A stretch of DNA of 14,768 nt, taken from positions 1-14,768 of the forward strand of contig CAAFTS010000105.1 in assembly GCA_900765975.1 (NCBI GenBank), in the 5' to 3' direction. Both the position numbers and the translations under genes were made by a program. A model generated the notes under the pieces. It saw nothing but the letters and a program-made list of their open reading frames with translations, was not told where the DNA came from and searched no databases. The stretch comes from Lachnospiraceae bacterium. GTDB lineage: Bacteria > Bacillota > Clostridia > Lachnospirales > Lachnospiraceae. This document shows, piece after piece, positions 6,316 through 14,468 of this stretch (within the stretch, counting starts at the first letter, position 1; each line of letters opens with the position of its first letter).

Positions 6316-7680
6316 ATGATAAACATGTATGAAGTTACAGAAACAAATAAAATGATCGAGCATGAGAATTTGGATGTGCGTACGATCACACTGGGAATCA
6401 GCCTTCTGGACTGCATAGATTCTGATCTTCAGGAGTTGAATAGAAAAATTTATAAAAAGATTACAACTGTTGCGAAAAATCTGGTCAGCACCGGAGAAGA
6501 AATCGAAAAAGAGTTTGGAATTCCGATCGTAAATAAGAGAATCTCAATTACTCCGATTGCGCTGGTGGGCGCAGCAGCATGCAAGAGCCCGGAAGATTAT
6601 GTGAGTATTGCTCATACGCTTGACAAGGCAGCAAAAGAAGTTGGCGTGAATTTTATCGGGGGATATTCTGCGTTGGTTTCCAAAGCGATGACTCCTTCTG
6701 ATGAAAATCTGATTCGCTCCATACCACAGGCGTTGGCTGAGACAGAGAGGATTTGCAGCTCGGTTAATGTGGGATCCACAAAAACCGGTATCAATATGGA
6801 TGCGGTCAGACTTTGTGGAGAAATGGTGAAGGCAGCAGCAGAGGCAACTGCGGATCAGGATTCTCTTGGGTGTGCAAAGCTGGTTGTATTCTGTAACGCG
6901 CCGGATGATAATCCGTTTATGGCAGGAGCTTTCTTGGGAGTAACAGAAGGTGATTCTGTAATCAATGTTGGTGTCAGTGGACCGGGTGTGGTGAAAAAAG
7001 CGTTGGAAAAGGTGCGAGGAAAAGGTTTTGAAGAGCTTTGCGAGATGATCAAGAAGACAGCGTTTAAGGTGACACGAGTGGGGCAGCTTGTAGCAGGAGA
7101 GGCATCCAAACGTCTGGGAGTTCCTTTTGGAATCGTAGACTTATCACTTGCGCCGACTCCTGCAATCGGAGACAGTGTGGCAGAGATTTTGGAAGAAATC
7201 GGACTGGAGCGCGTGGGGGCTCCGGGAACTACAGCAGCATTGGCGATGTTGAATGATCAGGTGAAGAAGGGTGGCGTGATGGCCTCTTCTTATGTAGGGG
7301 GATTGAGTGGCGCATTTATTCCGGTGAGTGAGGATCAGGGAATGATCGATGCAGTGAATGCGGGGTCACTTACATTGGAAAAGCTGGAGGCAATGACCTG
7401 TGTCTGTTCGGTAGGACTGGATATGATCGCGATTCCGGGAAAAACCAGTGCGGCTACCATCTCTGGAATCATCGCTGATGAAATGGCAATCGGTATGGTG
7501 AATCAGAAGACAACAGCAGTGCGTTTGATTCCTGTAATCGGAAAAGATGTGGGAGAAGTGGCTGAATTCGGTGGATTGCTGGGATATGCACCGATTATGC
7601 CGGTGAATTCATTTAGCTGTGAGGCATTTGTCAGCCGAAAAGGAAGAATTCCGGCGCCGATTCATAGCTTTAAAAATTAG
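6316..7680 (+). CDS. UPF0210 (DUF711) protein, PFL-like barrel, function unknown
   Basis: A 454-residue member of the family often named 'PFL family protein' because a streptococcal homologue has a pyruvate-formate-lyase-like alpha/beta barrel. Conserved-looking stretches are [14 protein letters not shown] near the start, [78 protein letters not shown] and [12 protein letters not shown]. The C-terminus ([10 protein letters not shown]) has no glycyl-radical motif (RVxGY type), so it is unlikely to be a true glycyl radical enzyme, and no activase gene is nearby. I prefer ATG 6316, seven bases after the GGGGGG tract, over ATG 6313 (four bases); either adds or removes one Met. It is likely co-transcribed with the ACT gene. 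No signal peptide or membrane segment is seen. Family membership is firm; reaction and substrate are unknown. Confidence 0.9.
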   Translation: MINMYEVTETNKMIEHENLDVRTITLGISLLDCIDSDLQELNRKIYKKITTVAKNLVSTGEEIEKEFGIPIVNKRISITPIALVGAAACKSPEDYVSIAHTLDKAAKEVGVNFIGGYSALVSKAMTPSDENLIRSIPQALAETERICSSVNVGSTKTGINMDAVRLCGEMVKAAAEATADQDSLGCAKLVVFCNAPDDNPFMAGAFLGVTEGDSVINVGVSGPGVVKKALEKVRGKGFEELCEMIKKTAFKVTRVGQLVAGEASKRLGVPFGIVDLSLAPTPAIGDSVAEILEEIGLERVGAPGTTAALAMLNDQVKKGGVMASSYVGGLSGAFIPVSEDQGMIDAVNAGSLTLEKLEAMTCVCSVGLDMIAIPGKTSAATISGIIADEMAIGMVNQKTTAVRLIPVIGKDVGEVAEFGGLLGYAPIMPVNSFSCEAFVSRKGRIPAPIHSFKN

Positions 7681-7712
7681 GATGCAGATGAACAAAAGAG
7701 TGAGAGTGGAAT

Positions 7713-8576
7713 ATGAAAAAAATAGCAATTTTAACAGATAGTAACAGTGGAATTACTCAGGAACAGGCAAAAGAGCTGGGGGTTTTTGTTTTGCCGATGC
7801 CATTTTATATCAACGGAGAACTTTTCTTTGAAGATATCTCATTGACACAGGATGCTTTTTATCAGAAGTTGGAAGAGGACGCGGAAATTTCCACGTCCCA
7901 ACCATCACCGGGAGATGTGATGGATCTTTGGGATAAGATTTTGGAAGAGTATGATGAAATCGTACATATACCAATGTCCAGCGGATTGAGTAGTACTTGT
8001 GAAACTGCCATTGCTCTGTCAGGAGAATATGGTGGAAAGGTGCAGGTGGTAGATAACCAGAGAATCTCGGTTACACAGTGGGAGTCAGTGCTGGATGCGA
8101 TGAAACTGCGGGATGTAGGAAAAACAGCTGTTGAAATAAAAGAAATCCTGGAGCGTGAAAAAAAGGAATCTACGATTTATATTACAGTAGATACGTTGAA
8201 ATATCTGAAAAAAGGCGGGCGGATTACGCCGGCAGCTGCAGCTCTTGGAACGGTTCTGAACCTGAAACCGGTTCTTACCATACAAGGTGAAAAACTGGAT
8301 GCCTATAGTAAAGTACGTGGTTGGAGAGCAGCAAAACGTACGATGTTAAGGGCGATTGAAAAAGATATACAGAATAGATTTGAGTGTAAAGAAAAAAATC
8401 TGGTCATTGGAGTTGTGTATGGTGGAAATCCGGAAGAAGCACAGGAATGGAAAACAGAAGTTGAAAATGTTTTTTCCGGTTACGAGATAAAGTATGCACC
8501 ATTGTCTTTGAGTGTTGCGTGTCACATTGGAAAGGGTGCACTTGCAATTACATGTACAAAAAAAGTAGAGCTGTAA
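7713..8576 (+). CDS. DegV-family fatty-acid-binding protein (FakB-like)
   Basis: A 287-residue two-domain DegV protein. The N-terminal domain begins IAILTDSNSG and carries TSQPS (61-65), whose Thr/Ser contact the fatty-acid carboxylate in the family, and SSGLSST (89-95). The C-terminal part has VDTLKYLKKGGRI and LNLKPVLTI, both typical. FakB proteins present a fatty acid to the kinase FakA, and the acyl-phosphate enters phospholipid synthesis through PlsX/PlsY. No fakA is present here, and which lipid is bound cannot be told. An unusual point is ISVTQWESVLDAMKL, where most members have a Gly-rich segment (such as S.G.G) after the D-(S/T)-x-x-x-S region. The ribosome binding site is weak (GAGAGTGG). 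It is the last gene before the strong terminator at 8594-8650, 32 bases after the UPF0210 stop, so probably the same transcript. Confidence 0.88.
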   Translation: MKKIAILTDSNSGITQEQAKELGVFVLPMPFYINGELFFEDISLTQDAFYQKLEEDAEISTSQPSPGDVMDLWDKILEEYDEIVHIPMSSGLSSTCETAIALSGEYGGKVQVVDNQRISVTQWESVLDAMKLRDVGKTAVEIKEILEREKKESTIYITVDTLKYLKKGGRITPAAAALGTVLNLKPVLTIQGEKLDAYSKVRGWRAAKRTMLRAIEKDIQNRFECKEKNLVIGVVYGGNPEEAQEWKTEVENVFSGYEIKYAPLSLSVACHIGKGALAITCTKKVEL

Positions 8577-8593
8577 TCAGATTGAAAAAAGAA

Positions 8594-8650
8594 CAACAGA
8601 TACAAAGACCGACTGTCGGGGATTTTTGGCAGTCGGTCTTTGTTTGTTGT
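8594..8650. terminator. Bidirectional terminator between degV-type gene and tmcAL
   Basis: A perfect 13-base-pair stem, CAAAGACCGACTG (8603-8615) with CAGTCGGTCTTTG (8630-8642), can be lengthened by outer ACAACA/TGTTGT arms. The plus side continues T-rich (TTTGTTTGTTGT). The minus side reads into a TTCTTTTTTC tract further on. It serves the two converging genes. Confidence 0.85.
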
Positions 8651-8655
8651 GGGGA

Positions 8656-9939
8656 TTAGATTTTTAGAAGAGGCTGGTAGTATTCGTTTTCATAAGTAGT
8701 TTTGTATTTATCTGTAATTACAGAGGTGTATAGGTTAGATGCAAGGATGTCCTGCGTTAACATTTTCTGACCGGTTTCATCTAGAAAATCAGCAGCATAA
8801 AGTTTGGTCAGAAGTGGGATCCGGCTGGCTTTGGAGATGGTAGATATCACCTTCTCGGAATCTTTGCGGAAACCGAGCAGGTGCGCATACGAATGAAAAC
8901 CTTTCCGGGTGTATTGTTCAACGGATTTTTTCTTGATCCCTAACATAATGTGTAGTAATGCACGATTGATTCGGGTTTGGGTTAATTCTCTTGTTTTTAA
9001 TAATTCACAAAATTGTTTGTAGTTAAAATAATGATTGAGCTGACCGGAAATCCGATTGGCAAGTTCAGGGGATACATCCATATAATGAGCCAGTGTTTCT
9101 GGTGTTTTGTTTAATAATTTATATTTGAGTAACAAAGAAAAATCGTTTTGATAAATCGGATATTTTACTCGGTGATAATCTCTGAGAAGTTCCAGGCAGT
9201 ACGCAGGAACCTGTTCTTCCAATTCGCAGAGGATGTTGTTGAAAGAAGAGTTTTCAAAAGTACTTGGCCGATCTGTATGCAGCATGGAACCGGAATATGC
9301 AAGCAGTGAACGGATAGCAGAAGCTGAACTGTTGACAGGATGCAGGGTTTCATCGTGGTAGTGAGCGCCATGACGTTTTATTGTATAAGGAATGATGTGA
9401 CTGTTCTGCTTTTTGAGTGCTTTTAAGTATTCAATGCCTAAAATGTTATTTGGTTCACTGAGTAAAAAACTATAGTTTTCAATACCAGTATAAGAAAGCA
9501 GGGCCTCTTGTCTTGCCAGTGGATAGGAAATTCCGGATTTTAAATTTTTCTGCAGTTCAGCACGGTAGGTATCTGGTTCAGCGAGGAGTATGTCAGTGAT
9601 TTGCCGCAGACCGTCTAGGTCATTGCATTCACTGCCGAAACAGAGAAAATCGACTGCGCCGAGAGATTCTAGAAAGGAAACGGCGCCTTCTGCAAATAAT
9701 TCTGCACTGCCTGTGGCATAACAGACCGGAAGTTCAAAAACGGCAGCAGCTCCGCATTTGAGTGCCATCTCTGCGCGAAGACGTTTGGGCATGATGGCAG
9801 GAACGCCGCGCTGAACATAATCGCCGCTCATGATTACAATTGCCGCATCGGCGCCTGTGATTTCTTTGGCTTTTTGGATATGATACTTGTGTCCGTTATG
9901 AAAAGGGTTATATTCTGCGATTAATCCGACAATTTTCAT
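8656..9939 (-). CDS. tmcAL: tRNA(Met) cytidine acetate ligase TmcAL (YlbM)
   Basis: A 427-residue enzyme of the former UPF0348 family. It makes N4-acetylcytidine at the wobble C34 of elongator tRNA-Met: ATP activates acetate to acetyl-adenylate, which is passed to the cytidine. The nucleotidyltransferase fold is clear at the N-terminus, AEYNPFHNGH (8-17) with the HxGH signature, followed by MSGDYVQRG, FELPVCYATGSAELFA and CFGSE. GIEYLKAL and the TIKRHGAHYHD segment follow in the middle. The C-terminal part is helical. B. subtilis TmcAL is about 415 residues. The start is ATG at 9939, with AAGGAG (complement of 9946-9951) six bases upstream. It is divergent from mgtE. In B. subtilis the same gene lies next to the yceD-type gene and rpmF, which here follow about 4 kb away, with mgtE and pta-ackA between. 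Confidence 0.93.
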   Translation of the reverse strand: MKIVGLIAEYNPFHNGHKYHIQKAKEITGADAAIVIMSGDYVQRGVPAIMPKRLRAEMALKCGAAAVFELPVCYATGSAELFAEGAVSFLESLGAVDFLCFGSECNDLDGLRQITDILLAEPDTYRAELQKNLKSGISYPLARQEALLSYTGIENYSFLLSEPNNILGIEYLKALKKQNSHIIPYTIKRHGAHYHDETLHPVNSSASAIRSLLAYSGSMLHTDRPSTFENSSFNNILCELEEQVPAYCLELLRDYHRVKYPIYQNDFSLLLKYKLLNKTPETLAHYMDVSPELANRISGQLNHYFNYKQFCELLKTRELTQTRINRALLHIMLGIKKKSVEQYTRKGFHSYAHLLGFRKDSEKVISTISKASRIPLLTKLYAADFLDETGQKMLTQDILASNLYTSVITDKYKTTYENEYYQPLLKI

Positions 9940-9949
9940 GATTTACTCC

Positions 9950-9978
9950 TTGTATATATTTTTGTAAACCATTATACT
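9950..9978 (+). promoter_or_regulatory. Promoter for mgtE
   Basis: TTGTAT (9950-9955) and TATACT (9973-9978) are 17 bases apart; the start would be near 9985, so the mRNA leader is under 30 bases. The -35 matches only TTG of the consensus, but the pta promoter uses the same TTGTAT. The -10 overlaps the minus-strand -10 of tmcAL. Confidence 0.5.
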
Positions 9979-9999
9979 ATAAAAGGATAAGGAAGAAAA
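9971..9999 (-). promoter_or_regulatory. Promoter for tmcAL
   Basis: On the minus strand a perfect TATAAT lies at 9971-9976, with a weak -35 TTTTCT (9994-9999) at 17 bases. Transcription would start near 9964, about 25 bases before the tmcAL start codon. The -10 is convincing and the -35 is not. Confidence 0.45.
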
Positions 10000-10011
10000 G
10001 AGGTGGATGGC

Positions 10012-11346
10012 ATGGACAGAGAGCAGATTGTAGGTCTTTTGAATGAGCGGCGTTTTAAGGAATTAAAAGAAGAATTAGGAACCATGCATCCTGTTGATAT
10101 TGTAGAAGTCCTGGATGAACTGGAAGAACGGCAGATGATTTTAGTGTTTCGACTGCTTGCGAAAGAAGAGGCGGCGGAAGTATTTACGGATATGGACAGC
10201 GACATGCGAGAGTATCTGATCAATACCTTGACGGATTCTGAACTGGAAGAAATCATGGACGAGATGTATGTGGATGATACAGTAGATGTGCTGGAAGAGA
10301 TGCCTGCGAATGTGGTAGATCGACTTCTGATGGCAACGGATGAGGAAATGCGTCAAAAAATCAATATCCTTTTGAAATATCCGGAAGATAGTGCAGGCAG
10401 TATTATGAATGTAGAGTACATCAGTCTGCGTAAGGAAATGACGGTGGAAGATGCAATTCTAAAAATCCGTCAGGTTGGAATTAACCGAGAGACCATTTAT
10501 ACCTGTTATGTGACAGAAAAGAAAAAACTGATCGGAGCTGTAGATATCAAAGATCTTTTGACGGCGGGAGAGTCGCGAAGGATTGAAGAGATTATGGATG
10601 AAAATGTTCTTTATGCAAAAACGTTAGATGATCAGGAAGAAGTTGCAAAGACGATCCGGAAATATGGTCTTGTTGCAATTCCGATCATAGATCATGAAAA
10701 CTGTCTGGTTGGAATTGTAACTGTAGATGACGCTATGCTTGTAATGCAAGATGAGACAACGGAAGATATTAGTATCATGGCCGGTGTTAGTCCAAATGAA
10801 GATTCCTATTTTGGAACATCGGTATTTCGACATGCAAAAAACCGCAGTGTGTGGCTGATGTTATTGATGCTTTCGGCTACTGTAAGTGGAGAAATATTGG
10901 CATATTATGAAAAAGCAATGGCAGCTATGCCGATTTTAATTACTTTTATTCCAATGCTGATGGGAACTAGTGGTAATTGTGGTTCACAGAGTTCAACCAT
11001 GGTAATTCGTGGGCTGGCTGTAGGGGAAATACAATTTAAGGATTTTTTTAAAGTTGTGTTTAAGGAATTAAGAGTTGCGTTATGCGTTGGAGTTCTGCTG
11101 GCTATTGTTAATGGTCTGCGTGTTTATATAATGTACGATCAAGATATCATGCTTGCTGTTTCTATAGGAATCACGATGATAGGGATCGTGTGTATGGCAA
11201 AATGCATTGGCTGTACACTTCCGCTGTTGGCAAAGAAAATCGGGTTAGATCCGGCGTTGATGGCGGCACCGTTGATTTCGACGATTATGGATACCTGTAC
11301 GATTTTGTTGTATTTTGCAATTATTACTTCTATATATAAGATGTGA
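10012..11346 (+). CDS. mgtE: MgtE-type magnesium channel/transporter
   Basis: About 444 residues, the normal MgtE length. The soluble N-domain (to about 130) is rich in Asp and Glu and repeats helical motifs such as VDIVEVLDELEERQ, matching the superhelical Mg2+-sensing domain. Two CBS domains follow (about 133-255). The C-terminal membrane part has about five helices, with FIPMLMGTSGNCGSQSSTMVIRGLA in the second and LDPALMAAPLISTIMD in the last; the final Asp matches the pore-region Asp432 of Thermus MgtE. Mg2+ enters through the membrane pore and the cytosolic domains close it when Mg2+ is high. I prefer ATG 10012, preceded by AGAGGTGG, over GTG 10003, which could use AAGGA (9989-9993). The gap to tmcAL leaves no room for an M-box riboswitch. 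No strong terminator follows; a 6-base stem (11344-11365) lacks a T-run. Confidence 0.93.
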   Translation: MDREQIVGLLNERRFKELKEELGTMHPVDIVEVLDELEERQMILVFRLLAKEEAAEVFTDMDSDMREYLINTLTDSELEEIMDEMYVDDTVDVLEEMPANVVDRLLMATDEEMRQKINILLKYPEDSAGSIMNVEYISLRKEMTVEDAILKIRQVGINRETIYTCYVTEKKKLIGAVDIKDLLTAGESRRIEEIMDENVLYAKTLDDQEEVAKTIRKYGLVAIPIIDHENCLVGIVTVDDAMLVMQDETTEDISIMAGVSPNEDSYFGTSVFRHAKNRSVWLMLLMLSATVSGEILAYYEKAMAAMPILITFIPMLMGTSGNCGSQSSTMVIRGLAVGEIQFKDFFKVVFKELRVALCVGVLLAIVNGLRVYIMYDQDIMLAVSIGITMIGIVCMAKCIGCTLPLLAKKIGLDPALMAAPLISTIMDTCTILLYFAIITSIYKM

Positions 11347-11396
11347 GGAAGAATGTGTATCCTCAGATTGTATTAAAAAATGCACATGGAAATGGC

Positions 11397-11425
11397 TTGT
11401 ATACAAAAAACCTTTGCGTTATAAT
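11397..11425 (+). promoter_or_regulatory. Promoter for pta-ackA
   Basis: TTGTAT (11397-11402) and a perfect TATAAT (11420-11425) are exactly 17 bases apart; start near 11432, leader about 30 bases. No operator or riboswitch is evident in the 116-base gap after mgtE. Confidence 0.75.
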
Positions 11426-11462
11426 AAAAGTAGTGAGAAAAAATGAAAGGTGGCTTTAAATC

Positions 11463-12461
11463 ATGGGATTTATTGATGAGATCAAGGCGAGAGCAAAACA
11501 GGATATTAAGACTATTGTTCTCCCGGAGACAGAAGATGAAAGAACTTACAAAGCAGCAGAGGCGGTTTTAAAAGAGGGAACTGCAAAGCTGATTCTTGTA
11601 GGAAGCAAGGAAGAGATTGAAAAAAATGGAGCTGGATATGACATTTCAGGGGCAGAGATTGTTGATCCTGCAACCAGTGAGAAGACAGAGGCATACATTG
11701 CAAAACTTGTTGAATTGAGACAGAAAAAAGGAATGACAGAAGAACAGGCAAGAGAACTTCTTTTGAATAACTATTTATATTATGGAGTTATGATGGTGAA
11801 GATGGGGGATGCAGATGGAATGGTATCCGGAGCGTGTCACTCAACAGCAGATACACTTCGCCCATGTCTCCAGATTTTGAAGACAAAACCGGGAACAAAG
11901 CTGGTTTCTGCATTTTTTGTAATTGTTGTGCCTAATTGTGATATGGGAGCAGACGGTACATTTATCTTTGGAGATTCAGGTTTGGAACAGAATCCAGATC
12001 CAGAAAAACTTGCAAATATTGCAATTTCTTCAGCAGACTCATTTAAGACATTGACAGGAAAAGAACCAATCGTTGCTATGCTGTCACATTCCACAAAGGG
12101 AAGCGCAAAACATGCTGATGTAGATAAAGTTGTAGAAGCAACCAGAATTGCTAAGGAATTGGCACCAGAGTTGAAACTGGATGGAGAACTGCAGCTGGAT
12201 GCAGCAATTGTGCCGGAAGTTGGACAGTCTAAAGCTCCGGGAAGCCCGGTTGCAGGTTATGCAAATGTATTGATCTTCCCAGATCTGGATGCTGGAAATA
12301 TCGGATATAAGCTGGCACAGAGACTTGCAAAAGCAGAAGCTTACGGACCGCTTACACAGGGAATTGCAGCACCTGTAAATGACTTGTCACGTGGATGCAG
12401 CGCAGAAGATATTGAAGGTGTTGTAGCAATCACAGCAGTACAGGCTCAGGCACAAAACTAA
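11463..12461 (+). CDS. pta: Phosphate acetyltransferase
   Basis: A 332-residue short-form Pta that reversibly converts acetyl-CoA and phosphate to acetyl phosphate and CoA. It consists of the catalytic PTA_PTB domain alone, without the N-terminal regulatory domains of long enterobacterial Pta. Recognised stretches are TIVLPETEDERTYKAAE near the start, GDADGMVSGACHSTADTLRP (about 115-134), the GDSGLEQNP region and the C-terminal PEVGQSKAPGSPVAGYANVLIFPDLDAGNIGYKL, which includes the CoA-side motifs. The start ATG follows AAGGTGG (11447-11453) by nine bases. Of eight Arg codons, six are AGA with one CGC and one CGT, unlike polA, which often uses CGG and CGA; this suggests high expression. ackA follows 61 bases on, in the same transcript, together making ATP and acetate. 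Confidence 0.97.
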   Translation: MGFIDEIKARAKQDIKTIVLPETEDERTYKAAEAVLKEGTAKLILVGSKEEIEKNGAGYDISGAEIVDPATSEKTEAYIAKLVELRQKKGMTEEQARELLLNNYLYYGVMMVKMGDADGMVSGACHSTADTLRPCLQILKTKPGTKLVSAFFVIVVPNCDMGADGTFIFGDSGLEQNPDPEKLANIAISSADSFKTLTGKEPIVAMLSHSTKGSAKHADVDKVVEATRIAKELAPELKLDGELQLDAAIVPEVGQSKAPGSPVAGYANVLIFPDLDAGNIGYKLAQRLAKAEAYGPLTQGIAAPVNDLSRGCSAEDIEGVVAITAVQAQAQN

Positions 12462-12522
12462 GAAGTACTGCAGAAGTTAGGAAAAATTTTTCTTATAAAA
12501 GAATGATGTGGAGGATAAGATT

Positions 12523-13713
12523 GTGAATGTATTAGTAATCAATTGTGGAAGTTCATCTTTGAAGTTTCAGTTAATCAATTCTGAAACGGAGGCAGTTCTT
12601 GCAAAAGGACTTTGCGAAAGAATTGGAATTGACGGAAGACTGACTTACCAGCCGACGGGTGGAGAAAAAGAAGTGAATAATCTGGCAATGCCAACTCACA
12701 CAGAGGCGATTCAGTTTGTAATTGATGCTCTGACAAATGAAAAGACAGGTGTTGTTAAGAGTTTGGATGAGATTGGTGCAGTGGGACATCGTCTTGTGCA
12801 TGGAGGAGAAAAATTTGCATCTTCTGTTGTGATTACAGAAGAAGTAAAGAAAGCAGTAGAAGAGTGTAATGATCTTGCACCACTTCATAACCCAGCCAAT
12901 CTGATTGGTGTGAATGCATGTGAAAAACTGATGCCGAATACTCCAATGGTAGCTGTATTTGATACGGCATTTCATCAGACAATGCCAGCAAAAGCCTATA
13001 TGTATGGGCTTCCGTATGAGTATTACGAAAAATATAAAGTAAGACGTTATGGTTTTCATGGTACAAGCCATAGTTTTGTATCGAAACGAGCAGCAGAAAT
13101 CGTAGGCGTTCCATATGATCAGACAAAGACGATTGTCTGTCATCTTGGAAACGGAGCCAGTGTATCAGCAGTTCTGAATGGAAAATCAATAGATACTTCT
13201 ATGGGACTGACTCCACTGGAAGGTTTGGTAATGGGAACTCGTTCCGGTGATATTGATCCTGCAATTCTTGAGTTTATTGCAAAAAAAGAAAATCTTGATA
13301 TCGCAGGATTGATGAATATGCTCAATAAAAAATCAGGCGTATTTGGTTTGTCCAATGGTGTATCCAGTGACTTCCGTGATTTGACAGCAGCAGCAGAAGA
13401 AGGACAGAAACCGGCTCAGATTGCTTTGGAAGTTTTTGCTTATAGAGTAGCAAAATATATCGGCGCTTATACAGCAGCAATGAATGGTGTTGACAACATT
13501 GTGTTTACTGCCGGTATCGGAGAAAATGTTGTACAGGTTCGTGAAGATGTATGCTCCTATCTTGGATTCCTTGGAATTGAACTCGATAAAGAGGCAAACA
13601 ATAAACGTGGAGAAGAAGTTATCATCTCTACACCGGAATCAAAAGTCAAGGTGCTTGTTGTACCGACAAATGAGGAACTTGCAATCGCAAGAGAAACTGT
13701 AGCATTGATTTAA
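12523..13713 (+). CDS. ackA: Acetate kinase
   Basis: A 396-residue enzyme that makes ATP and acetate from acetyl phosphate. The ASKHA-fold signatures are complete: NCGSSS (7-12), GHRLVHGGE with Arg90, FDTAFH with Asp147, YGFHGTSH with His179, the CHLGNGAS phosphate loop, [10 protein letters not shown] and TAGIGENV. The longer in-frame start GTG 12508 is unlikely, because the ribosome binding site GGAGG (12510-12514) lies inside that extension, eight bases before GTG 12523. The 12523 start gives [12 protein letters not shown], and puts N7, S10 and S12 at the same numbers as in Methanosarcina AckA. Codon choice resembles pta. The gap to pta holds a perfect GAAAAATTTTTC palindrome (12481-12492) but no T-ended hairpin, so the two are co-transcribed. 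Confidence 0.97.
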   Translation: MNVLVINCGSSSLKFQLINSETEAVLAKGLCERIGIDGRLTYQPTGGEKEVNNLAMPTHTEAIQFVIDALTNEKTGVVKSLDEIGAVGHRLVHGGEKFASSVVITEEVKKAVEECNDLAPLHNPANLIGVNACEKLMPNTPMVAVFDTAFHQTMPAKAYMYGLPYEYYEKYKVRRYGFHGTSHSFVSKRAAEIVGVPYDQTKTIVCHLGNGASVSAVLNGKSIDTSMGLTPLEGLVMGTRSGDIDPAILEFIAKKENLDIAGLMNMLNKKSGVFGLSNGVSSDFRDLTAAAEEGQKPAQIALEVFAYRVAKYIGAYTAAMNGVDNIVFTAGIGENVVQVREDVCSYLGFLGIELDKEANNKRGEEVIISTPESKVKVLVVPTNEELAIARETVALI

Positions 13714-13756
13714 TGTTAATTTAAACATAAACGGATCATAGGAAATGTATACCAAT

Positions 13757-13810
13757 GGAAGAATCACTGGTGGAATATAGGTTTTCCATCTTTGATTCTT
13801 CTGTTTTCTC
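13757..13810 (+). terminator. Probable terminator of pta-ackA
   Basis: GAAGAATC (13758-13765) pairs with GATTCTTC (13794-13801), and an inner TGGAA/TTCCA stem (13771-13775, 13784-13788) continues it. A T-rich TGTTTTCTC tract follows. The inner arms are not fully paired, so strength is uncertain. Confidence 0.65.
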
Positions 13811-13866
13811 TGAAATTTTACAAGATATAGTATATTTAAGCAAAAAAATAGCAAAATCAGAGAAAA
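13804..13866. repeat. Long-range inverted repeat upstream of yceD promoter
   Basis: TTTTCTCTGA (13804-13813) and TCAGAGAAAA (13857-13866) are perfect 10-base complements separated by 43 AT-rich bases. The left arm is the T-tract of the ackA terminator; the right arm ends 15 bases before the yceD -35 box. It may be an operator pair or an RNA structure. Confidence 0.5.
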
Positions 13867-13881
13867 TCTATAAGTTTTCGG

Positions 13882-13909
13882 TTGACAAACCAGATTCCCA
13901 TGATATAAT
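13882..13909 (+). promoter_or_regulatory. Consensus promoter for yceD-rpmF
   Basis: A perfect TTGACA (13882-13887) and a perfect TATAAT (13904-13909) are separated by 16 bases. This is the strongest promoter in the window, in keeping with a ribosomal-protein operon. Start near 13916; leader about 22 bases. Confidence 0.88.
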
Positions 13910-13937
13910 AGTTTAGGTATGAATAGGAGTAATAGAT

Positions 13938-14465
13938 ATGTTGATTAACCTATCAGACGTATTATCAGAACAGCATAAGCCGATCGATGTAACGGTTGAT
14001 TTTGAGATGGATGAGTTTCAGATGAAATATGATACTTTTCCAATTATAAAAAAAATGCCGGTACATGTATCTGTTTCACACATTAGGGCAAAAGAACTGA
14101 GGATTCAGGCTGAGACAGGTTTCACAGCAGTGATTCCATGTGATCGTTGTCTGACAGATGTGGAATATGAGATGCCTTTAGAGTTTACAAAGGTTGTAGA
14201 TTTGGCGGTTGCGGATGCTGAACTGAAAGAAGGATTCGATGAATCCAATTTTATTAACGGATATCATCTTGACGTGGACAAAATGCTCTATAATGAGATA
14301 TTGGTAGGATGGCCGACGAAAATTCTTTGCAGTGAAGACTGCAAGGGCATTTGCAATGTTTGTGGTCAGAACCTAAATGAGGGTGCCTGTGATTGTGAAG
14401 ATACAGGTCTTGACCCAAGAATGTCAGTTGTCCGTGATCTGTTTAAGAATTTTAAGGAGGTGTAA
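13938..14465 (+). CDS. yceD: DUF177 protein YceD/YlbN, linked to 23S rRNA metabolism
   Basis: A 175-residue DUF177 protein. It has CDRC at 68-71 and a cysteine cluster near the C-terminus, C131, C135, C139, C142, C151 and C153, which probably binds zinc, ending in the family motif DPR (159-161). Homologues lie almost always directly before rpmF, and plant and bacterial members are tied to 23S rRNA accumulation or large-subunit assembly; the exact activity is not settled. It is cytosolic. The start is ATG 13938, eight bases after AGGAG (13925-13929). The ribosome binding site of rpmF lies inside its last codons, so the two are translationally close. Not all DUF177 proteins carry the extra cysteines, so the metal site is inference. 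Confidence 0.9.
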   Translation: MLINLSDVLSEQHKPIDVTVDFEMDEFQMKYDTFPIIKKMPVHVSVSHIRAKELRIQAETGFTAVIPCDRCLTDVEYEMPLEFTKVVDLAVADAELKEGFDESNFINGYHLDVDKMLYNEILVGWPTKILCSEDCKGICNVCGQNLNEGACDCEDTGLDPRMSVVRDLFKNFKEV

Positions 14466-14468
14466 CCT

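Noticed and set aside
6316..7680. UPF0210 protein as a true pyruvate formate-lyase
   Set aside because: The protein is far shorter than PFL (about 750 residues), lacks the C-terminal glycyl-radical motif, and has no activating-enzyme gene beside it.
11344..11365. TGAGGA/TCCTCA hairpin after mgtE as terminator
   Set aside because: Only six base pairs with a 10-base loop, and it is followed by GATTGTATTAAAAAA rather than a T-run, so not a credible intrinsic terminator.
12481..12492. GAAAAATTTTTC palindrome between pta and ackA as a terminator or operator
   Set aside because: Pure A/T core of 12 bases with no loop; it cannot form a stable RNA hairpin and is easily explained by AT-rich spacer DNA.
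12571..13143. Minus-strand open frame opposite ackA (190 codons)
   Set aside because: It lies wholly inside ackA, has Cys/His/Phe-rich antisense composition, and no start signals.
13745..13780. 11-codon ORF across the ackA terminator as a leader peptide
   Set aside because: The only ribosome-binding-like GGA is immediately before the ATG, there is no run of regulatory codons, and no promoter directs it to a downstream gene.
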